From: Streptococcus sp. HMSC067H01
GTDB taxonomy: Bacteria; Bacillota; Bacilli; Lactobacillales; Streptococcaceae
Assembly (NCBI RefSeq): GCF_001814775.1
Contig: NZ_KV817768.1
Span: 1 to 56,809 of the forward strand
Direction: 5' to 3'
DNA length: 56,809 nt
Positions within the stretch are counted from its first letter, which is position 1; each line of letters opens with the position of its first letter. This document shows positions 46,426 through 56,809 of this stretch, piece by piece. The translations under genes were made by a program, and so were the position numbers. The notes under the pieces were generated by a model. It worked only from the letters and a program-made list of their open reading frames with translations, had not been told where the DNA came from and made no database searches.

Positions 46426-46995
46426 ATGACAAAATTACTTGTAGGATTGGGAAATCCAGGGGATAAATATTTTGAAACTAAACATAATGTTGGATTTATG
46501 CTGATTGACCAACTAGCAAAAAAACAGAATGTTACCTTTACACACGATAAGATATTCCAAGCTGAGTTAGCCTCATTTTTTCTTAACGGTGAAAAAATTT
46601 ATCTGGTAAAACCCACTACTTTTATGAATGAAAGTGGGAAAGCAGTTCATGCTTTATTAACCTACTATGGTTTAGATATCGAAGATTTACTGATTATTTA
46701 CGATGATCTTGACATGGAAGTAGGAAAAATTCGACTTCGCGCTAAAGGATCAGCTGGCGGTCATAATGGTATCAAGTCAATTATCCAACATATTGGTACA
46801 CAGGTTTTCAATCGTGTAAAAATTGGTATCGGTAGACCTAAAAAAGGAATGTCTGTTGTTCACCACGTTTTGAGTAAGTTTGATCAAGAAGATTATATCG
46901 GTATTTTACAGTCTATTGACAAGGTTGACGATGCTGTAAATTATTATTTACAAGAAAAAAACTTTGAAAAGACGATGCAGAAATATAATGGGTAA
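46426..46995 (+). CDS. pth: Peptidyl-tRNA hydrolase
   Basis: A 189-residue enzyme that releases peptides from prematurely dropped tRNAs. Catalytic His is in [12 protein letters not shown]; other motifs are [39 protein letters not shown] (ending in the GGHNG loop). RBS AAAGGAAA. Its stop codon overlaps or abuts the start of mfd, so they form an operon. Confidence 0.96.
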   Translation: MTKLLVGLGNPGDKYFETKHNVGFMLIDQLAKKQNVTFTHDKIFQAELASFFLNGEKIYLVKPTTFMNESGKAVHALLTYYGLDIEDLLIIYDDLDMEVGKIRLRAKGSAGGHNGIKSIIQHIGTQVFNRVKIGIGRPKKGMSVVHHVLSKFDQEDYIGILQSIDKVDDAVNYYLQEKNFEKTMQKYNG

Positions 46996-49900
46996 GGAAA
47001 TGGCATTAATCGATTTCTTTTTAGAGAATAAACAAATTCTATCTTGGCATGAGAACCTACCACAGAAACAAAGACAATTATTGCTAGGTCTTTCTGGCTC
47101 AGCAAAATCTTTAGCGATTGCTAGTAGTCTGAAGAGTCAGGATAAGGTTTTAGTGATGACTTCCACATATGGAGAAGCTGAGCGTCTGGTCAATGATCTA
47201 ATCTCTATACTAGGTTCGGATCTGGTTTATCCATTTCTAGTAGATGATTCACCAATGGTCGAATTTTTGGTATCATCTCAGGAAAAGATTTTTTCTAGGG
47301 TTGAAGCTTTGCGTTTTCTAAGAGATAAGTCTCAAAGAGGGATTTTAGTTTGTAATGTCGCAGCTAGTCGGGTATTCTTACCAAATCCTCAAGTTTTTGA
47401 TGATAGTATCTTAGAACTTCAAGTTGGCCAAGAATGCGAACAAAGAGAATTAAAAAATCACTTGATTTCCCTTGGTTATAAGAAGGTTACACAAGTTCAA
47501 AGTCAGGGAGAATTTAGCCTTCGTGGAGATATCCTGGATATCTTTGAAACTTCTCAACTATCTCCTTACCGGATAGAATTTTTTGGTGATGAAATTGATG
47601 GTATAAGAGAATTTGATACTGAAACTCAGCTTTCTAAAGACAGTCAGTCTAAAGTACTGATATATCCAGCAAGTGATATTTTACTAACTTTTGAAGATTA
47701 TCATCGTGGTCAGAAATTTTTAGAACATGAGATTGATAAGGCACTTTCTCCAACTTTAAAGTCTTACTTAGAAGAAGTTTTTAGTTGCACTAAAGAGCAA
47801 GTTCTTCATGCTGATATTCGTAAGTTTTTATCTAATTTTTATAAAAAACAGTGGACACTGATAGATTATTTGAATCAAGTGCCCATTATCTTTGATGATT
47901 TTCAAAAAATCATGAATCAGTACGATGCTTTTGATAAGGAAGCTGCTAGTTACTTTACAGAAGATTTACACAATAGTAAAACGGTGTCAAGTTTACAATA
48001 TTTTGCTGATGTAGAAAGTCAATTCAAAAAATATTTACCAGCTAGTTTCTTTTCAAATTTCCAAAAAGGGCTTGGAAATCTAAAATTTGATTATCTGTAT
48101 CAATTTAATCAGTATCCTATGCAGGAGTTCTTTAATCAGTTTTCTTTTCTGAAAGAAGAAATTGAACGTTATAAAAAATTGAAGTATACGATTGTTCTTC
48201 AATCAAGTAGCAAAACTGAACTAAAGAAACTGTCAACGATTCTTGATGAATATGATATTAAAGTTGATAATAGTAATGAAAGTGAAATCTGTAAAGGAAC
48301 TGTCAATCTTGTTGAAGGAAATCTTCGTCATGGATTTCATTTTGTAGATGAGAATCTTGTATTTATCACTGAATATGAAATTTTTAAAAAGAAGATTAAA
48401 CGCAAGTATCGCAGACAAAATATTAGCAATGCTGAACGATTAAAGGATTATAGTGAACTCCAAAAAGGAGATTATGTTGTTCATCAAATTCATGGTATTG
48501 GTCAATATTTAGGGATTGAAACGATTGAAATCAAAGGAATTCATCGAGACTACGTAAGTGTCCTATATCAAAATGGAGACCGTATTTCCATCCCTGTAGA
48601 GCAGATACAGACTCTTTCTAAGTATGTCTCTAGTGATGGTAAGGCTCCAAAGTTAAACAAACTTAACGATGGACGTTTTAAAAAAGCCAAGCAAAAAGTA
48701 AAGAGTCAAGTTGAAGATATTGCAGATGACTTGATTAAGTTATATGCCGAGAGAAGTCAACTTAAAGGATATGCATTTTCAAAAGATGATGAAGATCAGG
48801 TTGCTTTTGACGAAGCATTCCCATATGTAGAGACTGAGGACCAACTTCGAAGTATCGAAGAGATCAAGAAAGATATGCAGGCTTCTCAACCGATGGACCG
48901 ACTTTTAGTTGGAGATGTTGGATTTGGTAAGACAGAAGTAGCTATGCGAGCTGCATTTAAGGCTGTCAATGATCATAAACAGGTTGTTGTTTTAGTACCA
49001 ACTACCGTTCTTGCTCAGCAACATTACAGTAATTTTAAGGAAAGATTTGAACAATTTGCTGTCAATGTAGATGTTTTGAGTCGTTTTAGAAGTAAGAAAG
49101 AGCAGACTGAGACACTTGAAAAATTGAAAAAAGGTCAAGTAGATATTTTGATAGGGACCCATAGAGTTTTATCTAAAGATGTTGAGTTTGCAGATTTGGG
49201 GTTGATGATTATTGATGAAGAACAACGTTTTGGTGTTAAGCATAAGGAAGCTCTCAAGGAATTAAAAAAGAAGGTTGATGTCTTAACCTTGACAGCGACA
49301 CCAATTCCTCGAACTCTTCATATGTCTATGCTAGGTATCCGAGATTTATCTGTCATCGAAACCCCTCCAACTAATCGATATCCTGTTCAAACCTATGTTC
49401 TTGAACAGAATGATCGTGTTATTCGTGATGCTGTATTGAGAGAAATGGATCGTGGTGGTCAAGTTTACTATCTTTACAACAAAGTTGACACGATTGAAAA
49501 GAAGGTTTCAGAGTTACAAGAGTTGATTCCAGAAGCTTCAATTGGTTTTGTTCATGGACAAATGAGTGAAATTCGCTTAGAAAATACACTTCTTGATTTC
49601 ATTGAAGGTGAATATGATATTTTAGTAACTACAACAATCATCGAGACAGGAGTAGATATTCCAAATGCTAATACCTTGTTTATAGAAAATTCAGATCATA
49701 TGGGATTGTCAACCTTGTATCAATTAAGAGGTCGGGTTGGTCGTAGTAATCGAATTGCCTATGCTTATCTCATGTATCGTCCAGATAAAACCTTGACAGA
49801 AGTTTCTGAGAAAAGATTAGAGGCCATCAAAGGTTTTACTGAACTAGGTTCTGGTTTCAAAATCGCTATGCGTGATTTATCCATTCGTGGAGCTGGGAAT

Positions 49901-50491
49901 CTTTTAGGAAGTTCACAGTCTGGTTTTATTGATTCTGTTGGGTTTGAGTTGTATTCTCAGTTACTAGAAGAAGCAATTGCTAAGAAAAATGGAACTGACA
50001 AGAAACGTGAAAAAGGAAATGCTGAGTTAATTTTACAAATTGATGCTTATCTTCCGGATGAGTACATTTCAGATGAACGGCATAAAATTGAAATTTACAA
50101 GAGAATTCGTCAAATTGACAATCGTGTCAACTACGAAGAATTACAAGATGAGTTGATCGATCGTTTTGGAGAATATCCTGATGTAGTTGCTTATCTTTTA
50201 GAAATTGGATTAGTAAAAGCTTACCTTGATAAAGTGTTTGTCAATCGTGTTGAAAGAAAAAATAATAAACTTGTCATTCAATTTGAAAAAATTTCGCAGC
50301 AACTATTTTTAACACAAGATTATTTCCAGGCTCTATCTCAGACAAGTTTGAAGGCCAATATTTCAGAAAATCAAGGTTTGATAGAAGTTGTATTTGATAT
50401 TCGAAATAAAAAAGATTATGAGATTTTAGAAGGATTGTTGACTTTTGCTGAATCCCTAGTGGCCATAAAAAATGCAAAAGAGTCAAATTAG
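46988..50491 (+). CDS. mfd: Transcription-repair coupling factor Mfd
   Basis: An ~1167-residue translocase that removes stalled RNA polymerase and recruits UvrA. The N-terminal UvrB-like part has [14 protein letters not shown]; the RNA polymerase interaction domain starts near [18 protein letters not shown]; the RecG-like motor has [32 protein letters not shown] and QLRGRVGRS; the TRCF domain is C-terminal. Start options: ATG 46988 (overlaps the pth stop) or ATG 47000, which aligns better with the pneumococcal N-terminus; the RBS does not decide. An earlier TTG at 46964 is unlikely. Confidence 0.95.
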   Translation: MGKEMALIDFFLENKQILSWHENLPQKQRQLLLGLSGSAKSLAIASSLKSQDKVLVMTSTYGEAERLVNDLISILGSDLVYPFLVDDSPMVEFLVSSQEKIFSRVEALRFLRDKSQRGILVCNVAASRVFLPNPQVFDDSILELQVGQECEQRELKNHLISLGYKKVTQVQSQGEFSLRGDILDIFETSQLSPYRIEFFGDEIDGIREFDTETQLSKDSQSKVLIYPASDILLTFEDYHRGQKFLEHEIDKALSPTLKSYLEEVFSCTKEQVLHADIRKFLSNFYKKQWTLIDYLNQVPIIFDDFQKIMNQYDAFDKEAASYFTEDLHNSKTVSSLQYFADVESQFKKYLPASFFSNFQKGLGNLKFDYLYQFNQYPMQEFFNQFSFLKEEIERYKKLKYTIVLQSSSKTELKKLSTILDEYDIKVDNSNESEICKGTVNLVEGNLRHGFHFVDENLVFITEYEIFKKKIKRKYRRQNISNAERLKDYSELQKGDYVVHQIHGIGQYLGIETIEIKGIHRDYVSVLYQNGDRISIPVEQIQTLSKYVSSDGKAPKLNKLNDGRFKKAKQKVKSQVEDIADDLIKLYAERSQLKGYAFSKDDEDQVAFDEAFPYVETEDQLRSIEEIKKDMQASQPMDRLLVGDVGFGKTEVAMRAAFKAVNDHKQVVVLVPTTVLAQQHYSNFKERFEQFAVNVDVLSRFRSKKEQTETLEKLKKGQVDILIGTHRVLSKDVEFADLGLMIIDEEQRFGVKHKEALKELKKKVDVLTLTATPIPRTLHMSMLGIRDLSVIETPPTNRYPVQTYVLEQNDRVIRDAVLREMDRGGQVYYLYNKVDTIEKKVSELQELIPEASIGFVHGQMSEIRLENTLLDFIEGEYDILVTTTIIETGVDIPNANTLFIENSDHMGLSTLYQLRGRVGRSNRIAYAYLMYRPDKTLTEVSEKRLEAIKGFTELGSGFKIAMRDLSIRGAGNLLGSSQSGFIDSVGFELYSQLLEEAIAKKNGTDKKREKGNAELILQIDAYLPDEYISDERHKIEIYKRIRQIDNRVNYEELQDELIDRFGEYPDVVAYLLEIGLVKAYLDKVFVNRVERKNNKLVIQFEKISQQLFLTQDYFQALSQTSLKANISENQGLIEVVFDIRNKKDYEILEGLLTFAESLVAIKNAKESN

Positions 50492-50554
50492 GTATGACAT
50501 TTTTCTTCTATAAAAGGGAGAAAAATGGTACAATAATAATTTGAGGTAATAAAG

Positions 50555-50821
50555 ATGAGATTAGATAAATATTTAAAAGTATCAAGAATTATTAAGCGCC
50601 GTACAGTGGCTAAAGAAGTTGCAGATAAGGGACGTATCAAGGTAAATGGTATTCTTGCTAAGAGCTCTACAGATTTAAAAATCAATGACCAAGTCGAAAT
50701 TCGTTTTGGAAATAAGTTGTTGCTTGTAAAAGTATTAGAGATGAAAGATAGCACTAAAAAAGAAGATGCCGCAGGTATGTATGAAATTATCAGCGAAACA
50801 AGGGTAGAAGGCGATGTATAA
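50555..50821 (+). CDS. rqcP: RqcP (YabO), S4-domain ribosome quality control factor
   Basis: An 88-residue S4-domain protein ([36 protein letters not shown]). It corresponds to YabO/RqcP, which stabilises tRNA on the 50S subunit during poly-alanine tailing by RqcH; an Hsp15-like role is the older name. RBS TGAGGT. A TGGTACAAT extended -10 lies about 20 bp before it. It overlaps divIC by 8 nt. Confidence 0.9.
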   Translation: MRLDKYLKVSRIIKRRTVAKEVADKGRIKVNGILAKSSTDLKINDQVEIRFGNKLLLVKVLEMKDSTKKEDAAGMYEIISETRVEGDV

Positions 50822-51182
50822 AAAAATAGTCCAAATGAATAATTCCTTTATTCAAAATGAACATCAGCGTCGTAAATACTTGATGGAAGAACGACAAAGA
50901 CGAAATCGTTTTATGGGTTGGGTGTTGATTTTGATTATGTTGTTGTTCATCCTACCAACATATAATTTGACTCAAAGTTATCAGCAACTACTCGAACGTC
51001 GCCAACAGTTATCTGACTTGAAAAAGCAGTATCAAGAATTGAGCGATGAAAAAGATAAAGAATCAAATCTTGCAACAAAACTAAAGGACGAAACTTACGC
51101 AGCTAAATATTTGCGTGCTAAATATTATTATTCAAAATCATGGGAGGAAGTATACACCATTCCGGACTTGCTTCCTAGGTAA
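50814..51182 (+). CDS. divIC: Cell division protein DivIC (FtsB)
   Basis: A 122-residue bitopic division protein that joins DivIB (FtsQ) and FtsL at the septum. It has a basic cytoplasmic tail ([19 protein letters not shown]), one membrane helix at ~41-58 ([18 protein letters not shown]) and a coiled coil ([20 protein letters not shown]). It overlaps rqcP by 8 nt and is followed 6 nt later by a very small gene. Confidence 0.93.
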   Translation: MYKKIVQMNNSFIQNEHQRRKYLMEERQRRNRFMGWVLILIMLLFILPTYNLTQSYQQLLERRQQLSDLKKQYQELSDEKDKESNLATKLKDETYAAKYLRAKYYYSKSWEEVYTIPDLLPR

Positions 51183-51188
51183 TAGAAT

Positions 51189-51311
51189 ATGGAAAATTTA
51201 TTAGATATTGTTGAACAATTTTTAAGTTTATCAGATGAAAAATTAGAAGAGTTATCTCAGAAGAATCATCTGCTACGACTTCAGGAAGAAGAGGAAAAAA
51301 AGAATGCGTAA
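51189..51311 (+). CDS. Conserved 40-residue protein
   Basis: An ORF of 40 codons: MENLLDIVEQFLSLSDEKLE, then [20 protein letters not shown]. It is acidic and predicted fully helical. I recognise it as the equivalent of the small SP_0009 protein between divIC and the SP_0010-type gene in pneumococcus. It starts 6 nt after divIC and overlaps the next start by 8 nt, so translational coupling supports expression. The upstream sequence is weak as an RBS. Function unknown. Confidence 0.8.
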   Translation: MENLLDIVEQFLSLSDEKLEELSQKNHLLRLQEEEEKKNA

Positions 51312-52572
51312 ATTTTTAGTGATATTACTACTTCCTATTTTCTTTAAAAGTGTCCAGGTAGTAAGCACTGAGAATCCAGTTATCATTCCAAATCAAGAAG
51401 TTTATTTCTTAACTCATGCTCCGTATCATTTTTATTATCAAGATACTATAGAATCTCCAAAATTTTATGGTGAAACGTCCATTTATGCTTCAGATGATTT
51501 GATAAAAGAGTCAGGGAAAGTCAATGCAGAGACAACATTATCCGTGATAGAATGGCGGTTAAATGGACAAGGTCAGCCTGTCTTTAAATTATCTAATAAT
51601 CAGTTTGTTGCTGCAGATAAAAGACTTCTATATGATGCATCAAAAATAAATTCTCTATCCCAAAAAGTATGGTTAGAACCTGGATTTTTCATTTACAATA
51701 GTCCCTATGATCAAATAGAAAAAACAACTACTTTAGCTCCTTATCAAGATGTTGAAGTGGATATGTCAGTGTTTGCTGAGGGACGGGAATTCTTACATAT
51801 CAATCAAATTGGTTGGGTTGCTAGTGATTATATTTCTCAAGATGATAATCGTATCCAGAAAGTACAAGAGTTACTGACTGAAAATTATCAAAATGAACAG
51901 TTTTCTATTTATGTTAAACAATTGAGCACAGGTAAGGAAGCTGGGATTAATGAAAATCAGAAAATGTATGCTGCAAGTGTTATGAAGCTGCCCTATCTTT
52001 ATTATGTTCAGGAAAAAATCAATCAAGGTGATTACCAACTTGACACGAAACTGAAGTATGTTTCCGAAGTGAATGATTTCCCTGGTTCTTATAAACCTGA
52101 AGGTAGTGGAAGTCTTCCTAAAACAGCAGACAACAAAGAATACACCATCAAAGATTTGATATCAAAAACAGCGAAAGAATCTGATAATGTAGCCCACAAC
52201 ATTCTTGGATATTATATTACCAACAAGTCAGATGAGACCTTTAAAAAGGAGATGGCTAGAATTTCAGGTGAAGAGTGGAACGTAACAGATAAGTTAGCAT
52301 CAGCTAAAATGGCTGGTCAAGTTATGGAGGCTATTTATAATCAGAATGCTTTTGTTTTAGAATCTCTATCACAAACGTCCTTTGACAATCAGAGGATTGC
52401 GAAAGATATTTCTGCTAAGGTAGCCCATAAAATTGGGGATGCAGATGAATACAAGCATGACACTGCTATTGTTTATTCAGAGTCTCCTTTCATCATTTCA
52501 ATTTTTACCAAAAATTCAGATTATGATACCATTTCTAAAATTGCCAAGGATGTCTATGAGGTCCTGAAATGA
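51304..52572 (+). CDS. Class A beta-lactamase-like surface serine hydrolase
   Basis: A 422-residue exported protein. A short N-terminal hydrophobic segment ([12 protein letters not shown]) is a signal or anchor. Residues ~30-190 have no clear family, perhaps SH3-like. Residues ~200-420 are beta-lactamase-like with SxxK at Ser225-Lys228 (ASVMKLPY), SDN at 293-295 (KESDNVAHN) and KxG at 376-378 ([10 protein letters not shown]). Given its place among cell-division and cell-wall genes it is probably not a resistance enzyme; a penicillin-recognising wall protein is likelier. It overlaps tilS by 4 nt. Confidence 0.85.
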   Translation: MRKFLVILLLPIFFKSVQVVSTENPVIIPNQEVYFLTHAPYHFYYQDTIESPKFYGETSIYASDDLIKESGKVNAETTLSVIEWRLNGQGQPVFKLSNNQFVAADKRLLYDASKINSLSQKVWLEPGFFIYNSPYDQIEKTTTLAPYQDVEVDMSVFAEGREFLHINQIGWVASDYISQDDNRIQKVQELLTENYQNEQFSIYVKQLSTGKEAGINENQKMYAASVMKLPYLYYVQEKINQGDYQLDTKLKYVSEVNDFPGSYKPEGSGSLPKTADNKEYTIKDLISKTAKESDNVAHNILGYYITNKSDETFKKEMARISGEEWNVTDKLASAKMAGQVMEAIYNQNAFVLESLSQTSFDNQRIAKDISAKVAHKIGDADEYKHDTAIVYSESPFIISIFTKNSDYDTISKIAKDVYEVLK

Positions 52573-53846
52573 GAGACCGCGATTTTTTAAATCATTTTCT
52601 AGAAAAAGGTTATTTTAAACATCATTCAAAAGTAGTTGTAGCTTTATCTGGTGGACTTGATTCGATGTTTCTGTTTCGCCTTTTATCAACTTATAAAAAG
52701 GAACTTGGTATTGAGCTTCTTTTAGCTCATGTCAATCATAAACAACGACTAGAGTCAGATAATGAAGAACATGAATTAAGAAAACTAGCTGAACAAGCTG
52801 GAGTTCCAATTTATGTAGCTAACTTCTCTGGAGTTTTTACAGAATCTAGAGCTCGTCAATTTCGCTATGAATTTTTCAGAGAAGTGATGGAGAAAACTTC
52901 ATCTACAGCTCTTGTAACGGCTCATCATGCAGATGACCAGGTCGAGACGATTTTCATGCGATTGATAAGAGGGGGTAGATTACACCATTTATCAGCTATT
53001 AAAGAAAGACAAGAGTTTGATAAAGGAGAATTGATTCGTCCCTTGCTCTCCTTTTATAAGAAGGAATTTCCTGAAATTGAACATTTTGAGGATGAGACAA
53101 ATCAGGAAAATCACTATTTTCGCAACCGTGTTCGCAATCTCTATTTACCGCAGATTGAAACAGAGAATCTTCAAGTTAGAAAAGCTTTGCTAGAATTTGG
53201 AAAAGAAGTATCTGACTATCAGACAGCTATCGGTGAATTAACTCAAACAGTAGATATTGAAGATTTAACTCAGTTTTTATCTTTTTCAGAAGAAACACAA
53301 CGAGTTTTATTGCAACACTATCTTGGTCGATTCGCAAACTTAAATGTAACAAGAGAACAATTTCAACAGATCCATCATATATTGAAAACCAAGAGTCAAT
53401 ATCGCCATAGTTTAAAAAATGGTTATGAGCTTGTAAAGGAATACGATCACTTTCAGATTTGTAAAATCAGACCAAAGTCTGATGAAAAAAACAATGAGTG
53501 TGTGTTAGACTATCTAAACCAAGTTCACTATGAAGGATATCTATTTTCATTTGGACTTCCTTTAGAAGGAGATAGAGTTCAAAAAATATATGTTTCACGG
53601 GAAACATCCTTAATTTTACGGCACCGTCATTCAGGTGACTATCTGATAAAAAATGGACATCGAAAAAAACTAAGACGACTTTTTATTGATTTAAAAATCC
53701 CTAAAGAAAAACGGGAAAAAGTGATAATCATTGAGCAATCAGGTCAAATTTGTTCAGTTTTAGGAATTGAAACTAGTGATTTGAGTAAAAAAATGAAAAA
53801 TGATATAATGAACACTGTACTTTATATAGAAAAAATAGATAGGTAA
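52569..53846 (+). CDS. tilS: tRNA(Ile)-lysidine synthase
   Basis: A 425-residue ATP-dependent enzyme that converts C34 of tRNA-Ile(CAU) to lysidine, so that it reads AUA. The PP-loop is [13 protein letters not shown] (Ser27-Ser32) and the family motif [27 protein letters not shown] is present. The C-terminal TilS domain has [10 protein letters not shown] and [17 protein letters not shown]. It lies 4 bp before hpt, the usual tilS-hpt-ftsH order, and contains a parS-like site at 53591-53606. Confidence 0.96.
   Translation: MRDRDFLNHFLEKGYFKHHSKVVVALSGGLDSMFLFRLLSTYKKELGIELLLAHVNHKQRLESDNEEHELRKLAEQAGVPIYVANFSGVFTESRARQFRYEFFREVMEKTSSTALVTAHHADDQVETIFMRLIRGGRLHHLSAIKERQEFDKGELIRPLLSFYKKEFPEIEHFEDETNQENHYFRNRVRNLYLPQIETENLQVRKALLEFGKEVSDYQTAIGELTQTVDIEDLTQFLSFSEETQRVLLQHYLGRFANLNVTREQFQQIHHILKTKSQYRHSLKNGYELVKEYDHFQICKIRPKSDEKNNECVLDYLNQVHYEGYLFSFGLPLEGDRVQKIYVSRETSLILRHRHSGDYLIKNGHRKKLRRLFIDLKIPKEKREKVIIIEQSGQICSVLGIETSDLSKKMKNDIMNTVLYIEKIDR
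53591..53606. promoter_or_regulatory. parS site (inside tilS)
   Basis: TGTTTCACGGGAAACA differs from the consensus TGTTTCACGTGAAACA at one base. It lies about 11 kb right of dnaA. Confidence 0.8.
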
Positions 53847-53850
53847 AATC

Positions 53851-54393
53851 ATGTTAGAACAAGACATCAAGAAAATTATGATTTCACAAGATGAAATTAC
53901 AGAAGCAGCTAAGAAATTAGGTGCTCAGTTGACAAAGGATTACGAAGGAAAGAATCCAATCCTAGTTGGAATTTTAAAAGGATCTATTCCTTTTATGGCT
54001 GAATTAATCAAATATATTGATACACATCTTGAAATGGACTTTATGATGGTCTCTAGTTATCATGGTGGGACTGTCAGCAGTGGTGTCATTAATATCAAAC
54101 AAGACGTAACTCAAGATATTAAAGGTCGACATGTTGTCTTTGTAGAAGATATTATCGATACTGGTCAAACTTTGAAGAGCTTGAGAGATATGTTTACTGC
54201 AAGAGAAGCGGCCTCTGTTAAGATTGTTACTATGTTGGATAAACCAGAGGGACGCACTGTCGAAATTGAAGCAGATTATACATGTTTTACAATTCCAAAC
54301 GAGTTTGTTGTAGGCTATGGTTTAGACTATAATGAAAATTATCGTAACCTTCCTTATGTAGGCGTATTGAAAGAGGAAGTTTACTCAAAATAG
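53851..54393 (+). CDS. hpt: Hypoxanthine-guanine phosphoribosyltransferase
   Basis: A 180-residue purine salvage enzyme making IMP and GMP from the bases and PRPP. The PRPP loop is [18 protein letters not shown], and [16 protein letters not shown] and [18 protein letters not shown] are family motifs. It is between tilS and ftsH in the same transcript; in Bacillus its product interacts with FtsH-region regulation, which is not shown here. Confidence 0.96.
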   Translation: MLEQDIKKIMISQDEITEAAKKLGAQLTKDYEGKNPILVGILKGSIPFMAELIKYIDTHLEMDFMMVSSYHGGTVSSGVINIKQDVTQDIKGRHVVFVEDIIDTGQTLKSLRDMFTAREAASVKIVTMLDKPEGRTVEIEADYTCFTIPNEFVVGYGLDYNENYRNLPYVGVLKEEVYSK

Positions 54394-54409
54394 AAGGGTA
54401 AGTTGTTGA

Positions 54410-56368
54410 ATGCAAAAACAAAATAATGGTTTCATAAAAAATCCATTTCTTTATTTGTTGATGATTTTCTTGCTGGTGACAGGATTTCAGTACTTTTTTG
54501 CTGGAAGAGCCGCTGGTCATAGTCAACAAATCAAGTACTCAGAATTGGTGCAGGAAATTACCAATGATAACGTAAAAGAAATGACCTATCAACCAAACGG
54601 TAGTGTTATTGAGGTATCAGGTGAATACAAAACTGCAAAAACAGAAAAGAAGGAAACTGGGATTCAATTTTTCACTCCTTCTGCTACAAAGGTAGAAAAA
54701 TTTACTAGCATTATCCTACCATCAGATACCACTATTGCTGATTTACAAAAGTTAGCAGGTGAACATCAAACACAAATTGAAGTGAAACATGAGAGTTCAA
54801 GTGGTATGTGGATTAACATCCTAGTGTCTATCGTACCATTTGGCATCTTATTCTTCTTCCTATTCTCAATGATGGGCAATATGGGAGGAAATAATGGACG
54901 AAATCCAATGAGCTTTGGTCGAAGTAAAGCTAAAGCTGCTAACAAAGAAGATATCAAAGTTCGCTTCTCAGATGTTGCAGGCGCAGAGGAAGAAAAACAA
55001 GAACTTGTTGAAGTTGTTGAATTTTTAAAAGATCCAAAACGTTTTACAAAATTAGGTGCTCGTATCCCAGCTGGTGTTCTCTTAGAAGGACCTCCGGGAA
55101 CTGGTAAAACATTACTTGCTAAAGCAGTTGCCGGAGAAGCTGGTGTACCATTCTTTAGTATTTCAGGTTCTGACTTTGTAGAAATGTTCGTCGGTGTTGG
55201 TGCAAGCCGTGTCCGTTCTCTATTTGAGGACGCTAAAAAAGCAGCACCAGCCATTATCTTTATTGATGAAATCGACGCTGTTGGTCGCCAACGTGGTGTC
55301 GGTTTAGGTGGAGGTAATGACGAACGTGAACAAACCCTAAACCAACTCTTGATTGAAATGGATGGTTTTGAAGGAAATGAAGGAATCATTGTTATTGCGG
55401 CAACCAACCGTTCAGATGTTCTAGATCCAGCTCTTCTTCGTCCAGGTCGTTTTGATAGAAAAGTATTGGTTGGTCGTCCAGATGTTAAGGGACGCGAAGC
55501 AATTCTGAAAGTCCATGCTAAAAATAAACCGTTAGCAGAAGATGTAGATTTGAAATTGGTGGCACAACAAACTCCTGGTTTTGTTGGTGCAGATTTGGAA
55601 AATGTATTGAACGAAGCAGCTTTGGTTGCAGCTCGTCGTAATAAGTCAGTGATTGATGCTTCAGATATTGATGAAGCTGAAGATCGTGTTATCGCTGGCC
55701 CTTCTAAGAAGGATAAAACTGTTTCTCAAAAAGAACGTGAAATGGTTGCTTACCATGAGGCAGGACATACAATTGTTGGCCTCGTATTGTCCAATGCACG
55801 TGTCGTTCATAAGGTAACAATCGTTCCTCGTGGTCGTGCAGGTGGTTACATGATTGCTCTTCCAAAAGAAGATCAAATGTTACTATCTAAAGAAGATATG
55901 AAAGAACAATTAGCAGGTTTGATGGGTGGACGTGTTGCTGAAGAAATTATCTTTAATGTCCAAACAACAGGTGCATCCAACGACTTTGAGCAGGCTACAC
56001 AAATGGCGCGTGCAATGGTTACGGAGTATGGTATGAGTGAAAAACTTGGACCGGTTCAGTATGAAGGTAATCATGCTATGTTTGGTGCTCAATCCCCACA
56101 AAAAACAATTTCAGAGCGTACAGCTTACGAAATTGATGAAGAAATTCGTTCATTGTTGAATGAAGCGCGTAATAAAGCGACTGAGATTATTCAATCAAAT
56201 CGTGAAACTCATAAGTTAATTGCAGAAGCATTATTGAAATACGAAACATTAGATAGTACACAAATTAAATCTCTTTACGAAACAGGTAAGATGCCTGAAG
56301 CAACAGAAGAAGAATCACATGCACTTTCTTATGATGAAGTAAAATCTAAAATGACTGAAGAAAAGTAA
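54410..56368 (+). CDS. ftsH: ATP-dependent zinc metalloprotease FtsH
   Basis: A 652-residue hexameric membrane protease for quality control of membrane and short-lived proteins. Membrane helices lie at ~12-30 and ~134-155 with an external domain between. The AAA domain has Walker A GPPGTGKT (227-234), Walker [12 protein letters not shown] and the second region of homology [18 protein letters not shown]. The zinc site is HEAGH (449-453). It is the last gene of the operon, ended by a strong hairpin. Confidence 0.98.
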   Translation: MQKQNNGFIKNPFLYLLMIFLLVTGFQYFFAGRAAGHSQQIKYSELVQEITNDNVKEMTYQPNGSVIEVSGEYKTAKTEKKETGIQFFTPSATKVEKFTSIILPSDTTIADLQKLAGEHQTQIEVKHESSSGMWINILVSIVPFGILFFFLFSMMGNMGGNNGRNPMSFGRSKAKAANKEDIKVRFSDVAGAEEEKQELVEVVEFLKDPKRFTKLGARIPAGVLLEGPPGTGKTLLAKAVAGEAGVPFFSISGSDFVEMFVGVGASRVRSLFEDAKKAAPAIIFIDEIDAVGRQRGVGLGGGNDEREQTLNQLLIEMDGFEGNEGIIVIAATNRSDVLDPALLRPGRFDRKVLVGRPDVKGREAILKVHAKNKPLAEDVDLKLVAQQTPGFVGADLENVLNEAALVAARRNKSVIDASDIDEAEDRVIAGPSKKDKTVSQKEREMVAYHEAGHTIVGLVLSNARVVHKVTIVPRGRAGGYMIALPKEDQMLLSKEDMKEQLAGLMGGRVAEEIIFNVQTTGASNDFEQATQMARAMVTEYGMSEKLGPVQYEGNHAMFGAQSPQKTISERTAYEIDEEIRSLLNEARNKATEIIQSNRETHKLIAEALLKYETLDSTQIKSLYETGKMPEATEEESHALSYDEVKSKMTEEK

Positions 56369-56383
56369 ACATAATGAACGCTA

Positions 56384-56414
56384 ACAGAGAAAACTGATGT
56401 TTTCTCTGTTTTCT
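56384..56414 (+). terminator. Terminator after ftsH
   Basis: ACAGAGAAAAC pairs perfectly with GTTTTCTCTGT around TGAT, followed by TTTCTTG. Confidence 0.88.
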
Positions 56415-56571
56415 TGTATAAAAATATCAGTAGCTGTTAAATATAAATACAAGAATTCTCTAATATAGAGATAAAAATGATAGATCCCTGTGTTAGATAG
56501 TTACTCGGATAGGAAGAATTAAATTATATATAAGAATAAAATAAGAAAGTGTAAAGTTCTTAGGTAACATC
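56415..56571. other. Gene-free AT-rich stretch after ftsH
   Basis: Very AT-rich, with stop codons in all frames. It may include further eroded comX sequence (a TACTCGGATAGGAAGAA segment faintly recalls the ELSDWDQE part), but I cannot support that claim. No RNA gene or repeat is seen. Confidence 0.4.
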
Positions 56572-56776
56572 AAGAAATACTCCAAAAATAAAAGATGAAG
56601 TTTAATTGAATAGAAACCTAATCTTAAAACTGAAATGATACTTTAAAAGAATAACAATAAATACAATGAAAAATCCAAAAATGTAAAATCATGAAAAGAA
56701 AAAGTTCTCAGTAGAACGCTTCAAAGGCCGCAAGTCTCTTCTTAAGGAGTTAGAGCTAGTCTTCAAAGATTGGTGA
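56572..56776 (+). pseudogene. Decayed comX (SigX) relic
   Basis: No intact ORF remains. In one frame, 56714-56770 reads ERFKGRKSLLKELELVFKD and ends Trp-stop at 56774-56776. From memory the end of pneumococcal ComX contains ERFRGRQRVLRDLRIVFKE, so about 10 of 19 residues agree and most others are conservative. Just upstream, GTTCTCAGT in a shifted frame recalls the preceding VLS of ComX, implying a small deletion. Further up, KKYSKNK (56572-56592) resembles RKYFKTK of ComX. Stops and shifts break it repeatedly. In pneumococcus comX1 lies after ftsH, which fits. Other explanations for the short match cannot be excluded without a search. Confidence 0.5.
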
Positions 56777-56795
56777 AAAAAGTTTTAAAAAGGTG

Positions 56796-56801
56796 TTGAC
56801 A
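56796..56801 (+). promoter_or_regulatory. Truncated promoter at the window edge (possible rRNA operon promoter)
   Basis: A consensus -35 TTGACA lies 9 bp from the window end, so its -10 is outside. In related genomes an rRNA operon follows this region, and strong TTGACA elements are typical of such promoters. This is inference from position only. Confidence 0.4.
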
Positions 56802-56809
56802 AGTAAGAA

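Noticed and set aside
46964..46987. Upstream TTG start for mfd
   Set aside because: It lies inside pth, has no RBS and adds residues absent from the family start; ATG 46988 or 47000 is better.
54766..55407. 213-codon ORF antisense to ftsH
   Set aside because: It lies fully within ftsH on the other strand, has no RBS or recognisable motif, and its composition is what the complement of a conserved gene gives.
56669..56727. Short ATG ORFs in the ftsH-distal region
   Set aside because: Two to eight codons long before a stop; not credible genes, and better explained as debris of comX.

Overview
The window is about 57 kb of low-GC Firmicute chromosome centred on the replication origin of a mitis-group Streptococcus (S. 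mitis / oralis / infantis type). The evidence is the gene order around dnaA, a choline-binding murein hydrolase (CbpD), a comCDE locus flanked by tRNA genes, pneumococcal-type ComE, ComX, CiaR and WalR sites, and proteins close to, but clearly different from, their S. pneumoniae counterparts as I remember them. Almost everything is core genome. I see no prophage, CRISPR array or intact insertion sequence.

Layout, left to right. 105-8124 (mostly minus): polA, cbpD, then the gdpP-rplI-dnaB-veg operon. 8219-10863 (minus): raiA with its own promoter, and the late-competence operon comFA-comFC behind an exact ComX box. 10904-13022 (plus): yigZ, a PH-domain protein and cysK. 13138-17883 (minus): tsf and rpsB, pcsB, and mreCD. 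17913-24297 (minus): one long run yfmF-yfmH-rodZ-pgsA-ecfA1-ecfA2-ecfT, which leads on into mreC-mreD. 24459-25921 (plus): yaaA-recF. 25976-28642 (minus): guaB and trpS. 28849-33079 (plus): an ABC-F protein and a YfhO-type membrane protein. 33111-36437: a YhgE/Pip membrane protein and a divergent TetR regulator. 36649-39314 (minus): tRNA-Glu and tRNA-Asn, comE, comD, comC, tRNA-Arg. 39358-39837: rlmH. From 40022 everything is on plus: htrA, parB, oriC, dnaA, dnaN, a DUF951 protein, ychF, pth, mfd, rqcP, divIC, a 40-residue protein, a beta-lactamase-like protein, tilS, hpt, ftsH. After ftsH comes about 440 bp of decayed sequence ending in a promoter-like -35 box.

How it fits together. Origin functions are all present: DnaA, DnaN, ParB, DnaA-box clusters on both sides of dnaA, and three parS-like palindromes inside coding genes. 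Competence is represented at several levels: the CSP precursor, its receptor and response regulator, a ComE direct repeat placed just after the tRNA-Arg terminator, and the late genes comFA/comFC and cbpD. Envelope growth is covered by PcsB under a WalR-type box, MreCD, RodZ, PgsA and DivIC, and stress control by HtrA behind a perfect CiaR box, FtsH and RaiA.

The observations most worth a second look are: a degraded comX (SigX) relic after ftsH; several genes (polA, yigZ, rlmH, comFA) whose -10 element lies only 6-7 nt from the ATG with no Shine-Dalgarno sequence, suggesting leaderless mRNAs; an ABC-F protein in which all the degenerate motifs fall in one of its two composite ATP sites; the particular CSP (DIRSFKFLDKIFPKK); and a heptamer array likely to be the TetR operator for the YhgE/Pip gene. 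Functions were assigned by reading motifs and from memory of the families; no database search was run.
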